From: an uncultured bacterium
Lineage (GTDB): Bacteria; Actinomycetota; Coriobacteriia; Coriobacteriales; Coriobacteriaceae
Assembly (NCBI GenBank): GCA_905215445.1
Contig: CAJMPZ010000009.1
Coordinates: 1-54,948, forward strand
Direction: 5' to 3'
Length of the DNA stretch: 54,948 nucleotides
The position numbers were made by a program, and so were the translations under genes. The notes beneath the pieces were generated by a model. It was not told the DNA's origin. It ran no database searches and saw only the letters and a program-made list of their open reading frames with translations. Of the stretch, positions 24,402 to 31,602 are shown in pieces. How positions within the stretch are numbered: position 1 is the first letter of the stretch; each line of letters opens with the position of its first letter.

Positions 24402-26183
24402 ATGCTGCTTACGCAAACGACAACGCCCGAGGACGTCAAGGCTCTCGACCGCGCCGAGCTTCCGCTGCTCTGCGGCGAGATCCGCCAGGCAATCCTCGAA
24501 AGCTCCGCTGCTGTCGGCGGACACGTTGCCCCCAACCTGGGCGTCGTCGAGCTTACGGTCGCGCTCCATCGCGTGTTTAACTCCCCCATCGACAAAATTG
24601 TCTTTGACGTTTCGCACCAGACCTACGCCCACAAGGCGCTGACTGGGCGCGCGTATACCTATATCGACCCGGCACGCTACGGCGAGGCCTCTGGCTTTGC
24701 CAATCCCGACGAGTCCGAACATGACCTGTTCGCCATGGGCCACACCTCGACCTCGGTGAGCTTGGGCTGCGGCCTCGCACACGCGCGCGACCTGGCGGGC
24801 GATGCGTACAACGTCATCACCATCATTGGCGACGGCTCGCTTTCGGGCGGCCTGGCGTTTGAGGGCTTTAACAATGCCGCCGATCTCGACAGCAACCTGA
24901 TCATCATCGTCAACGATAACGACCAGTCCATTGCCGAGAACCATGGCGGCCTGTATCGCAATCTGGCCGAGCTACGCGCCAGCAACGGCACCTGTGAGCG
25001 CAACGTTTTCCGCGCGATGGGGCTCGACTACCGCTATCTGGACACCGGTAACGATGTATTGGCCCTCGTCGACGCGCTGCAGGAACTGCGCGATATCGAT
25101 CATCCCATCGTGCTGCACGTCTCCACCGCAAAGGGCAAGGGCTTTGAACCAGCCCAGAGCGACCCCGAGCGCTGGCACCACGTGGGTCCGTTTGACATGG
25201 CAACTGGGCGCAAACTCTGCCCGGGTCATCCGAGCGAGCCCGCACCGCGCACCTATGCCGACATTACGGGCGAGGCCCTGAGCGCTGCCATAGAGCGCGA
25301 TCCGCAGGTTGTGGGCATCACGGCCGCCACGCCCTACATCATGGGCTTTACGCCCGAGCTTCGCGCCGCGGCAGGCAAGCAGTTTGTCGACGTGGGCATT
25401 GCCGAAGAGCACGCCGTCACCTTTGCCACCGCGCTCGCCCGCTCGGGTGCCAAGCCGGTCTTTGGCGTGTACGGTACGTTCTTGCAGCGTGCCTACGACG
25501 AACTGTGGCACGACCTGTGCCTCAACGACGCCCCGGCGACCATCCTGGTATTTGGCGCGTCGATCTTTGGCACCACATCCGAGACGCATCTTTCGTTCTT
25601 TGATATTTCCATGCTGGGCGGTCTTCCCAACATGCACTACTTGGCGCCGGCCTGCATGGAGGAATATCTGTCCATGCTGAGCTGGTCGCTCGATCACCGC
25701 GAGCATCCCGTGGCGATTCGCGTGCCGGGCATTGGCTTGGTAAGCCGCCCCGACTTGGCGCCTGCCGAGGACGCCGATTACGGCGCCGTTCGTTACAACG
25801 TGGTGCGCCAGGGTCGCGACGTGGCCGTGCTCGCGCTCGGCGATTTCTTTGAGCTGGGCGAGCGCGTGGCAAACCGCTTGGCTGCCGAGTACGGCATCGA
25901 GGCCACGCTCGTCAACCCGCGCTATGCAACTGAGCTCGACCGCGAGTTCCTCGACAGCCTCGCCGCCGAGCATCGCGTTGTCGTCACCCTCGAGGACGGC
26001 ATCTTGGACGGCGGCTGGGGCGAGCGCGTGGCGTGCTACCTGGCCTGCACACCGCTGCGCACGCGCACCTTCGGCATCGCCAAGGGCTTCCCCGACCGCT
26101 ACAACCCCAACGAGCTGCTCGCTCAGAACGGCATGACGGTCGAGAACATGGCCGCCGAAGCTATAAGGCTACTCAATGAGTAA
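24402..26183 (+). CDS. dxs: 1-deoxy-D-xylulose-5-phosphate synthase, divergent
   Basis: 593 residues, shorter than the usual ~620-640. Thiamine-diphosphate enzyme condensing pyruvate and glyceraldehyde 3-phosphate for isoprenoid, thiamine and pyridoxal synthesis. Seen: GGHVAPNLGVVELT (His41), GHTSTS (His114), ThDP motif GDGSLSGG 143-150 through NDND, and catalytic Glu336 in DVGIAEEHAVT. The canonical DRAG segment is replaced by FGAS (384-387), so the phosphate-binding Arg is missing, although His396 and the Arg of VAIRVPG remain. It could be a diverged DXS or a DXS-like transketolase. Ends 1 base before a strong terminator. Confidence 0.78.
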   Translation: MLLTQTTTPEDVKALDRAELPLLCGEIRQAILESSAAVGGHVAPNLGVVELTVALHRVFNSPIDKIVFDVSHQTYAHKALTGRAYTYIDPARYGEASGFANPDESEHDLFAMGHTSTSVSLGCGLAHARDLAGDAYNVITIIGDGSLSGGLAFEGFNNAADLDSNLIIIVNDNDQSIAENHGGLYRNLAELRASNGTCERNVFRAMGLDYRYLDTGNDVLALVDALQELRDIDHPIVLHVSTAKGKGFEPAQSDPERWHHVGPFDMATGRKLCPGHPSEPAPRTYADITGEALSAAIERDPQVVGITAATPYIMGFTPELRAAAGKQFVDVGIAEEHAVTFATALARSGAKPVFGVYGTFLQRAYDELWHDLCLNDAPATILVFGASIFGTTSETHLSFFDISMLGGLPNMHYLAPACMEEYLSMLSWSLDHREHPVAIRVPGIGLVSRPDLAPAEDADYGAVRYNVVRQGRDVAVLALGDFFELGERVANRLAAEYGIEATLVNPRYATELDREFLDSLAAEHRVVVTLEDGILDGGWGERVACYLACTPLRTRTFGIAKGFPDRYNPNELLAQNGMTVENMAAEAIRLLNE

Positions 26184-26225
26184 AAAACCTCCGCAAGGGA
26201 AGCACCCCTGCGGAGGTTTTTATTT
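26184..26225 (+). terminator. Rho-independent terminator of dxs
   Basis: AAAACCTCCGCA and TGCGGAGGTTTT form a 12-bp stem followed by TTATTTT, starting within the dxs stop region. Confidence 0.93.
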
Positions 26226-26239
26226 TCGCGACGCGATTA

Positions 26240-26456
26240 TCTCAATCTGTAACATCTATGGCCTGAATTCTCGTCTACCTGTTACAGATTGAGACAAACC
26301 GTCTTTGCCCCTGACCTTTGTCCCAATCTGTAACAGATAGAGACCTTTTGGCCGTCTAACTGTTACAGATCGAGACATTCGAATTCCCCTGAAGAGAAAA
26401 TCTCAATCTGTAACAGTTACTCGGCAAAAATGGCTGCAGATGTTACAGATCGAGAC
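26240..26456. repeat. Tandem array of three TCTCAATCTGTAACA hairpins
   Basis: Three inverted-repeat units, 26240-26295, 26320-26376 and 26401-26456, each ~56 bases with ~15-base arms (TCTCAATCTGTAACA / TGTTACAGATTGAGAC, with A/C and T/C variants), loops of ~25 different bases, and a regular ~80-base period. Arms are conserved while loops and spacers vary. Together with the next two repeats they fill the 650-base gap between dxs and the ABC transporter; no gene is seen there. Confidence 0.9.
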
Positions 26457-26488
26457 AAAACAGCGAGGCAGGCAGCTACATCTGCAAG

Positions 26489-26525
26489 AACCGCCACAAA
26501 GGTGCCTGTCCCCTTTGTGGCGGTT
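26489..26525. repeat. CAAAGG-type hairpin repeat, copy 4
   Basis: AACCGCCACAAAGG (26489-26502) pairs with CCTTTGTGGCGGTT (26512-26525). The loop TGCCTGTCC resembles the loop of the AACCTGCC repeat family. Confidence 0.8.
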
Positions 26526-26673
26526 TTAGGTCATGGTCGGCGCGAAAAACGAATAACCGTTCATACGCGATCTCCTTACTTATATATGCGTCGCGTTGCC
26601 GCCATTATAGCGACCGCTGCGAGCGACCACGCCGTCCGCAAAGCGCTTTCTCAGCTGTAATAACTGACGTTTG

Positions 26674-26718
26674 CCCAGATAAAACCTGCCAAAATTAACC
26701 TGTCCCTTTTTGGTAGGA
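26674..26718 (+). repeat. AACCTGCC hairpin repeat, copy 1
   Basis: CCCAGATAAAACCTGCC-AAAA followed by a loop with CCTGTCCC and TTTTTGGTAGG. One G-U pair replaces a G-C pair of the consensus stem. Same family as 36607, 37892, 43864, 47432 and 48569. Confidence 0.85.
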
Positions 26719-26760
26719 AGAATTACCCATAAGGTAAGTATGTTTCTGAGTTATTTCGTG

Positions 26761-26790
26761 TTGACCCGTCTGAGCGGGATAGGGTATAAC
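26761..26790 (+). promoter_or_regulatory. Promoter of the amino-acid ABC transporter
   Basis: TTGACC (26761-26766), 18-base spacer, TATAAC (26785-26790), 44 bases upstream of the binding-protein start. Confidence 0.7.
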
Positions 26791-26833
26791 TCTACTCAAC
26801 CGCTAGGGATTTTATTGAGAAAGGTGTTCTACC

Positions 26834-27826
26834 ATGAGCAAGAACCTCTCCCAGCAGGTCGTTCTCGACCGCCGCGGCTTTGTCGCCGCCACCTTCGCAA
26901 CCGTCGCCGGCCTTGGTCTTGCCGGCTGCTCTGACACCAGCGCCGAGGCCGACAAGGGCTCCGCCGCCTCCTCCAAGAGCTCCGAGGATACCGAGGCTTC
27001 CACCACGCTCGACGCCAAGGCATTCGACAAGCTCGTCGACAACGGCCCCAAGGCCGATGACGATGCCATCGCCGCCAGCACCTGGGCCACGGCCGTCAAG
27101 GACGCCGGCGTCTTTAAGATCGGTGGCGTTCAGACCTCCACGCTCTTCTCCCTCCTCAACGAGAAAGACGGTCAGACCCGCGGCTTCGATGCCGGTATCG
27201 CACAGCTCCTGTCCAACTACATTCTGGGCGAGAACAAGGTCGAGATCACGCAGGTGACCTCGGACACGCGCGAGTCCGTCCTGCAGAACGGCCAGGTCGA
27301 CGCCGTCTTTGCCACCTACACCATCACTGACGAGCGCAAGAAGCTCGTCTCCTTTGCCGGTCCCTATTACTACACGCAGCAGGCCATCCTGGTGCTCGCC
27401 GATAACGACAACATCAAGAGCGTCGACGACCTGGCCGACAAGAACGTCGCCGTCCAGTCCGGCTCCAACGGCCCCGCCATCCTGGAGGAGTTCGCCCCCA
27501 AGGCCAGCCAGCAGGAGTTCAAGACCGACGAGGAGGCCCGCCAGGCACTCCAGCAGGGCCGTGTTGATGCCTACGTCATCGATAACAACATGCAGCAGAG
27601 CGCCCTGGTCCGCGAGCCCGGTAAGTACAAGATCGCCGGCAAGCCCTTCGGCAGCAAGGAGCCCTATGGTATCGGCCTGCCGCTCGATTCCGACGGCGTC
27701 GCCTTTGTCAACGACTTCCTTAAGAAGATCGAGGACGACGGCACCTGGACCGAGCTGTGGCAGATCTGCATCGGTGACCGTACGGGCGACACCAATGTTC
27801 CCGAGCTGCCCGAGATCGGCGCCTAG
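26834..27826 (+). CDS. Glutamate-type amino-acid ABC transporter, substrate-binding lipoprotein
   Basis: 330 residues. The N-terminus has a twin-arginine pattern (DRRGFV, R13-R14), a hydrophobic stretch and a lipobox LAGC with Cys32, so it is probably exported folded through Tat and lipid-anchored. After a Ser/Glu-rich linker (~35-60) follows an SBP family 3 domain (FKIGGVQTSTLFSLL..RGFDAGIAQLL, SVDDLADKNVAVQSGS). These bind polar amino acids; glutamate/aspartate is most likely given two permeases of the GluC/GluD type. An AAAGGTG site lies before the ATG. The weak terminator at 27915 between it and the permeases would keep the binding protein in excess. Confidence 0.88.
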   Translation: MSKNLSQQVVLDRRGFVAATFATVAGLGLAGCSDTSAEADKGSAASSKSSEDTEASTTLDAKAFDKLVDNGPKADDDAIAASTWATAVKDAGVFKIGGVQTSTLFSLLNEKDGQTRGFDAGIAQLLSNYILGENKVEITQVTSDTRESVLQNGQVDAVFATYTITDERKKLVSFAGPYYYTQQAILVLADNDNIKSVDDLADKNVAVQSGSNGPAILEEFAPKASQQEFKTDEEARQALQQGRVDAYVIDNNMQQSALVREPGKYKIAGKPFGSKEPYGIGLPLDSDGVAFVNDFLKKIEDDGTWTELWQICIGDRTGDTNVPELPEIGA

Positions 27827-27914
27827 GCAGCGAGCCTGGTAACGACCGCAACGAAACCATACGGAAACGCATGATGCGCTTTATTGCGGTAAACTGTTTC
27901 CTCACTGAGTTGTC

Positions 27915-27943
27915 GGGGCTTCCATACACACGGGAGCCCCTTT
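27915..27943 (+). terminator. Intercistronic attenuator hairpin
   Basis: GGGGCTTCC (27915-27923) pairs with GGGAGCCCC (27932-27940), followed by TTT. Located between the binding protein and the first permease, it probably lowers read-through to the membrane genes. Confidence 0.65.
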
Positions 27944-27964
27944 CCTTACCGGCGGGAGGTCCGC

Positions 27965-28624
27965 ATGAGTCTCTCCGAGCTCTGGTCGCTCTATGGCCAG
28001 AACTATATCGACGCGCTGCTAGCAACCTGGGGCATGACGCTTGAGTCGTTTGCCATCGCCATGGTGCTGGCCGTCGCCGTCACCGTGATGCGCGTGTCGC
28101 CGCTCAAGCCGCTGCGCGTCTTTGGCGACCTGTATGTTCAGGTCTTCCGTAACATCCCCGGCATCGCGCTACTCATCATCGTCGTCTATGCGCTGCCGCC
28201 GCTCAAGGTCGTCCTGCCCTACCGCACCTGCGTCATCGTCGCCACAGTGCTCTTGGGTTCTGCCTTTGGCTCCGAGAACTTTATGAGCGGCATCAACACC
28301 GTCGGTGTCGGCCAGGTGGAAGCCGCCCGCTCGCTGGGCATGAGCTTCAGCCGCATCCTCGCCAAGATCGTGATTCCGCAGGCGCTGCGCTCGAGCGTGT
28401 TGCCCATGACCAACCTCTTTATCGCGGTCATGCTCACCACTGCGCTCGGCAGTCAGGTACCGCTTAAACCGCAGGAGCTCACCGGCGTGGTGAGCTACAT
28501 CAACACGCGCTCGCTCGGCGGCGTCGCCGCGTTCTTTATCTCGGCACTCGGCTACCTGGGCACGGCCTTTGTGGTGAGCCACATTGGCAACTATATCGAT
28601 AAGAAGGTGAGGATCCTCCGATGA
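27965..28624 (+). CDS. Amino-acid ABC transporter permease (GluC type)
   Basis: 219 residues, about five membrane segments, with the polar amino-acid permease HisM-like EAA loop EAARSLGMSFSRILAKIVIPQALR that docks on the ATPase. GGGAGGT lies 5 bases before the ATG at 27965. Overlaps the next permease start by 4 bases (ATGA), so the two permeases form a coupled heterodimer. Confidence 0.9.
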   Translation: MSLSELWSLYGQNYIDALLATWGMTLESFAIAMVLAVAVTVMRVSPLKPLRVFGDLYVQVFRNIPGIALLIIVVYALPPLKVVLPYRTCVIVATVLLGSAFGSENFMSGINTVGVGQVEAARSLGMSFSRILAKIVIPQALRSSVLPMTNLFIAVMLTTALGSQVPLKPQELTGVVSYINTRSLGGVAAFFISALGYLGTAFVVSHIGNYIDKKVRILR

Positions 28625-29454
28625 GCAAACATTCCTCCCCTGCACTTACCATGCGCGATGCGCTCTACGAGGCTCCCGGCCCCAAGATGCGCGCCAAGAT
28701 TCGCATCGGCACCGCCATCTCGCTTGTTGCCGTCGCCGCGCTCGTTGTCCTCGTGCTGCAGCGCTTTTATGTGACCGGTCAGCTTTCGGTCCACTATTGG
28801 TATTTCTTTACGCACCTCACTACCTGGAAGTTCTTACTTGCCGGTTTTGAGGGCACGGTAAAGGTCGCGCTCACCGCCGGCGCTATCGCGCTGGTACTGG
28901 GTCTGGCCCTCATGCTCGGCCGCACCAGCGACATTAAGCCGCTGCAGCTGGTCTGCCGCGTGCTCACCGATTTCTTCCGTGGCGTGCCGAGCCTCCTGTT
29001 CATCTACTTCTTCTTTTTGGTGTTGCCCCAGTACAAGATCGCGCTGCCGTCGTTTTGGATGCTCACACTTCCCGTCGCGCTTGCTGCGGCCGGCGTACTG
29101 GCCGAGATCTTCCGCGCCGGCGTCAACGCCGTACCGCGCGGCCAGGTCGAGGCCGCTCAGGCACTCGGTCTCTCCAAGGCTAAAATCACCTTTAAAATCG
29201 TGCTGCCGCAAGCCATTCGGTTTATCATTCCGTCGTTGATCTCGCAGCTTGTGGTCGTCGTCAAAGACACCACCGTCGCCTATGTAGTGAGCTACCCCGA
29301 CCTCATGCAAAACGCCCGCGTGCTCATTACCAACTACGACGCGCTCGTGTCGGTCTACCTGGTTATCGCGGTCATCTACATCCTCATCAACGTCGCGATC
29401 AACAAGGCCGCCGTCTACGTCTCGCACAAGACCGGCGCGACCATCATTCGCTAA
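28621..29454 (+). CDS. Amino-acid ABC transporter permease (GluD type)
   Basis: 277 residues. A cytoplasmic N-terminal extension (~1-30) is followed by six membrane segments and an EAA loop VEAAQALGLSKAKITFKIVLPQAIR. FRGVPSLL and KDTTVAYVVS are typical of this family. The start overlaps the preceding permease stop in an ATGA. Partner of the 219-residue permease. Confidence 0.9.
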   Translation: MSKHSSPALTMRDALYEAPGPKMRAKIRIGTAISLVAVAALVVLVLQRFYVTGQLSVHYWYFFTHLTTWKFLLAGFEGTVKVALTAGAIALVLGLALMLGRTSDIKPLQLVCRVLTDFFRGVPSLLFIYFFFLVLPQYKIALPSFWMLTLPVALAAAGVLAEIFRAGVNAVPRGQVEAAQALGLSKAKITFKIVLPQAIRFIIPSLISQLVVVVKDTTVAYVVSYPDLMQNARVLITNYDALVSVYLVIAVIYILINVAINKAAVYVSHKTGATIIR

Positions 29455-29490
29455 CGATTTACCATTTCGAGTCATAAGGAGCCGAGCACC

Positions 29491-30255
29491 ATGGCACAGA
29501 GCACTTCTTCTACCGGCAATCAGCCGCTGATTGAGCTCAAGCACGTCGATAAGCACTATGGCGATCTGCACGTCCTCAACGACATCAATCTCTCGGTCGA
29601 CCGCGGCGAAGTCGTCGTCGTGATCGGCCCCTCGGGCTCGGGCAAGTCGACCATGTGCCGAACCATCAACCGCCTGGAAACCATCGACTCGGGCGAGATT
29701 CTCATCGAGGGCGAGCCTCTGCCGCAGGAAGGCAAGGATCTTGCCCGCATGCGCGCCGAGCTGGGCATGGTGTTTCAGCAGTTCAACCTGTTTGCACATA
29801 TGACCGTGCTACAGAACGTCATGCTGGGACCGGTCGACGTGCTGGGCGTCTCCAAGGATGAGGCCCGCGAGCGCGCCATGGACCTGCTAGGCCGCGTAGG
29901 CGTCGCCGAGCAGGCCGATAAGGTGCCCGCACAGCTCTCGGGCGGCCAGCAACAGCGTGTAGCCATTGCCCGCTCGCTTGCCATGCAACCCAAGGCCATG
30001 CTCTTCGACGAGCCCACGAGCGCTCTTGATCCCGAGATGATCAACGAGGTGCTCGAGGTCATGGTCCGTCTGGCCCAGCAGGGCATGACGATGATCGTCA
30101 TCACGCACGAGATGAACTTTGCCCGTCGCGTGGCCGACCGTGTCGTGTTTATGGCCGATGGCCAGATCGTGGAAACCGGCACGCCCGACGAGTTCTTCGA
30201 CCATCCCCAGACCAAACGCGCCCAGGACTTCCTCAACTCCATCAAGGGCCACTAA
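29491..30255 (+). CDS. Amino-acid ABC transporter ATPase (GluA/GlnQ type)
   Basis: 254 residues. Walker A GPSGSGKST, Q-loop VFQQFNLF, signature LSGGQQQRVAIARSL, Walker B AMLFDEPTSALDPE, H-loop ITHEM: all canonical. Drives uptake through the two preceding permeases. AAGGAG precedes the ATG. The following gene starts ~50 bases downstream on the same strand without an obvious terminator. Confidence 0.93.
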   Translation: MAQSTSSTGNQPLIELKHVDKHYGDLHVLNDINLSVDRGEVVVVIGPSGSGKSTMCRTINRLETIDSGEILIEGEPLPQEGKDLARMRAELGMVFQQFNLFAHMTVLQNVMLGPVDVLGVSKDEARERAMDLLGRVGVAEQADKVPAQLSGGQQQRVAIARSLAMQPKAMLFDEPTSALDPEMINEVLEVMVRLAQQGMTMIVITHEMNFARRVADRVVFMADGQIVETGTPDEFFDHPQTKRAQDFLNSIKGH

Positions 30256-30307
30256 CCCAATTGCCATGTTCGCTCGCCATGACCATCCAAACTCGAAAGC
30301 AACACCT

Positions 30308-31117
30308 ATGATCGGAACTCGCACTTCATCGTCATACACCCCGCACGTCGACGTCGATCCCGCCGACCGCCCGCTCATCCTCGTCGCGCCGCGCTGGGAA
30401 GAGGCGAAGCCGTTTTTAAGCGAGACGCTCTCCCCCAACGAGGAAATCGCAAGTGTCTTTGTCGATGCCATCCTTGCCGCCGGCGGCCTGCCGCTGCAGA
30501 TGTCCATCACCGAGGACATTGAGGTCATCCGCCATTACGTCGATATCGCCGACGGTATCGCTATTCCCGGCGGCCCGGATGTCAACCCCAAACGCTGGGG
30601 CGATGAACGACCCTACGACCCCACCCTCTGCTGCGAGATCCGCGATAGCTTTGAGTTTAAGCTGGTCGGCGAGGTGCTCCGCGCCAAAAAGCCGCTCTTT
30701 ACCACCTGCCGTGGCACGCAATTGCTCAATGTCGCCACTGGCGGCACCCTGTGCATGGACGTGCCGAGCCTGGGCGCTCGCGAGGGCCGCACGCAGTGGC
30801 GCCATACCCACGTGCTCAACGACCCCGTGCATCCCGTCGAGGTCGTGCCGGGCTCGCTGCTGGAGCGCGCGCTTGGCGGGCACAGGCTGATCCAGACCAA
30901 CTCCGCACACCACTGCTGCGTCGATCATCTGGGTAAGAGCACGCGTTTGGTCGCCAAGGCAACCGACGGCGTTCCCGAGTGCATCGAGGTCGAAGGCCAG
31001 CCATTCTGCTTGGGCGTGCAATGGCATCCCGAGTACACCTGGCAGACGCTCGAGACCGACTTTAACCTGTGGAAGTCGTTTGTCGAGGCAGCGACCAAGG
31101 TAAAGCAGGCCCGCTAG
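30308..31117 (+). CDS. Gamma-glutamyl-GABA hydrolase-like class I glutamine amidotransferase
   Basis: 269 residues from ATG 30308; an earlier in-frame ATG at 30266 is possible, and neither has a strong ribosome site. Class I GATase (peptidase C26, PuuD-like): GGPDVNPKRWGDE, the nucleophile elbow TTCRGTQLLNVATGG, and the catalytic His-x-Glu in GVQWHPEYT. These enzymes cleave gamma-glutamyl amides, releasing glutamate. Placement right after a glutamate-type ABC transporter suggests joint use of gamma-glutamyl compounds, which is inference only. A strong terminator follows. Confidence 0.85.
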   Translation: MIGTRTSSSYTPHVDVDPADRPLILVAPRWEEAKPFLSETLSPNEEIASVFVDAILAAGGLPLQMSITEDIEVIRHYVDIADGIAIPGGPDVNPKRWGDERPYDPTLCCEIRDSFEFKLVGEVLRAKKPLFTTCRGTQLLNVATGGTLCMDVPSLGAREGRTQWRHTHVLNDPVHPVEVVPGSLLERALGGHRLIQTNSAHHCCVDHLGKSTRLVAKATDGVPECIEVEGQPFCLGVQWHPEYTWQTLETDFNLWKSFVEAATKVKQAR

Positions 31118-31140
31118 TTCGCGAACCGCACAACAGACAA

Positions 31141-31183
31141 GGGCGCCCCGCCGGCCACATGGTCCGGCGGGGCGCCCTTTTGC
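31141..31183. terminator. Strong terminator after the amidotransferase gene
   Basis: GGGCGCCCCGCCGG and CCGGCGGGGCGCCC form a perfect 14-bp stem with a 9-base loop followed by TTTT. It separates two converging genes. Confidence 0.93.
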
Positions 31184-31222
31184 CTGTACGCGGCTGGCAC
31201 GCAGCCCAAGGCTCACAGCCTC

Positions 31223-31579
31223 TTACTCGGCCACCTCGCGCAGGGCCGACATCGTAGCCGCATATTGCTGCTGCAACGCATGCATTCCCGCGCGAGCGCC
31301 GTCAACGGCATCGGCACCGCGCAGCGCCTCGGTCACCACGACCGCCGGCTCGTACAGATTATCGAATCCCAGGTTCTGGCTCACGCCCTTGAGCGTGTGA
31401 GCTGCCATAAACGCTTCCTTGGCGTCTCCTGCCGCCATGGCGGCCTCCAGCTTGTCCATGCTCTCGTCATCCAAAAACTTGAGGGCAAAGCGGGCAAGCA
31501 TCTCCTCGCCCATCAGCCGAGCGCACGCGTCATCATAATTGGCGCCAATCTTCTCATACGCCTCACGCATGGAAATCAT
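31223..31579 (-). CDS. HPt (histidine phosphotransfer) protein
   Basis: 118 residues, all helical. The motif AHTLKGVSQNLGF centres on the phosphorylatable His (residue ~61). HPt proteins relay phosphoryl groups between a hybrid kinase and a response regulator. It starts 23 bases after the REC-containing gene on the same strand, so the REC domain of that protein is its likely partner. No kinase gene is adjacent. AAAGGAG precedes the start region. Confidence 0.85.
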   Translation of the reverse strand: MISMREAYEKIGANYDDACARLMGEEMLARFALKFLDDESMDKLEAAMAAGDAKEAFMAAHTLKGVSQNLGFDNLYEPAVVVTEALRGADAVDGARAGMHALQQQYAATMSALREVAE

Positions 31580-31602
31580 GGGTTAAAACTCCTTTGGTCA
31601 AA

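Noticed and set aside
26240..26456. Possible CRISPR array
   Set aside because: Units are inverted pairs with variable loops, only three in number, with uneven spacers and no cas genes in the window.
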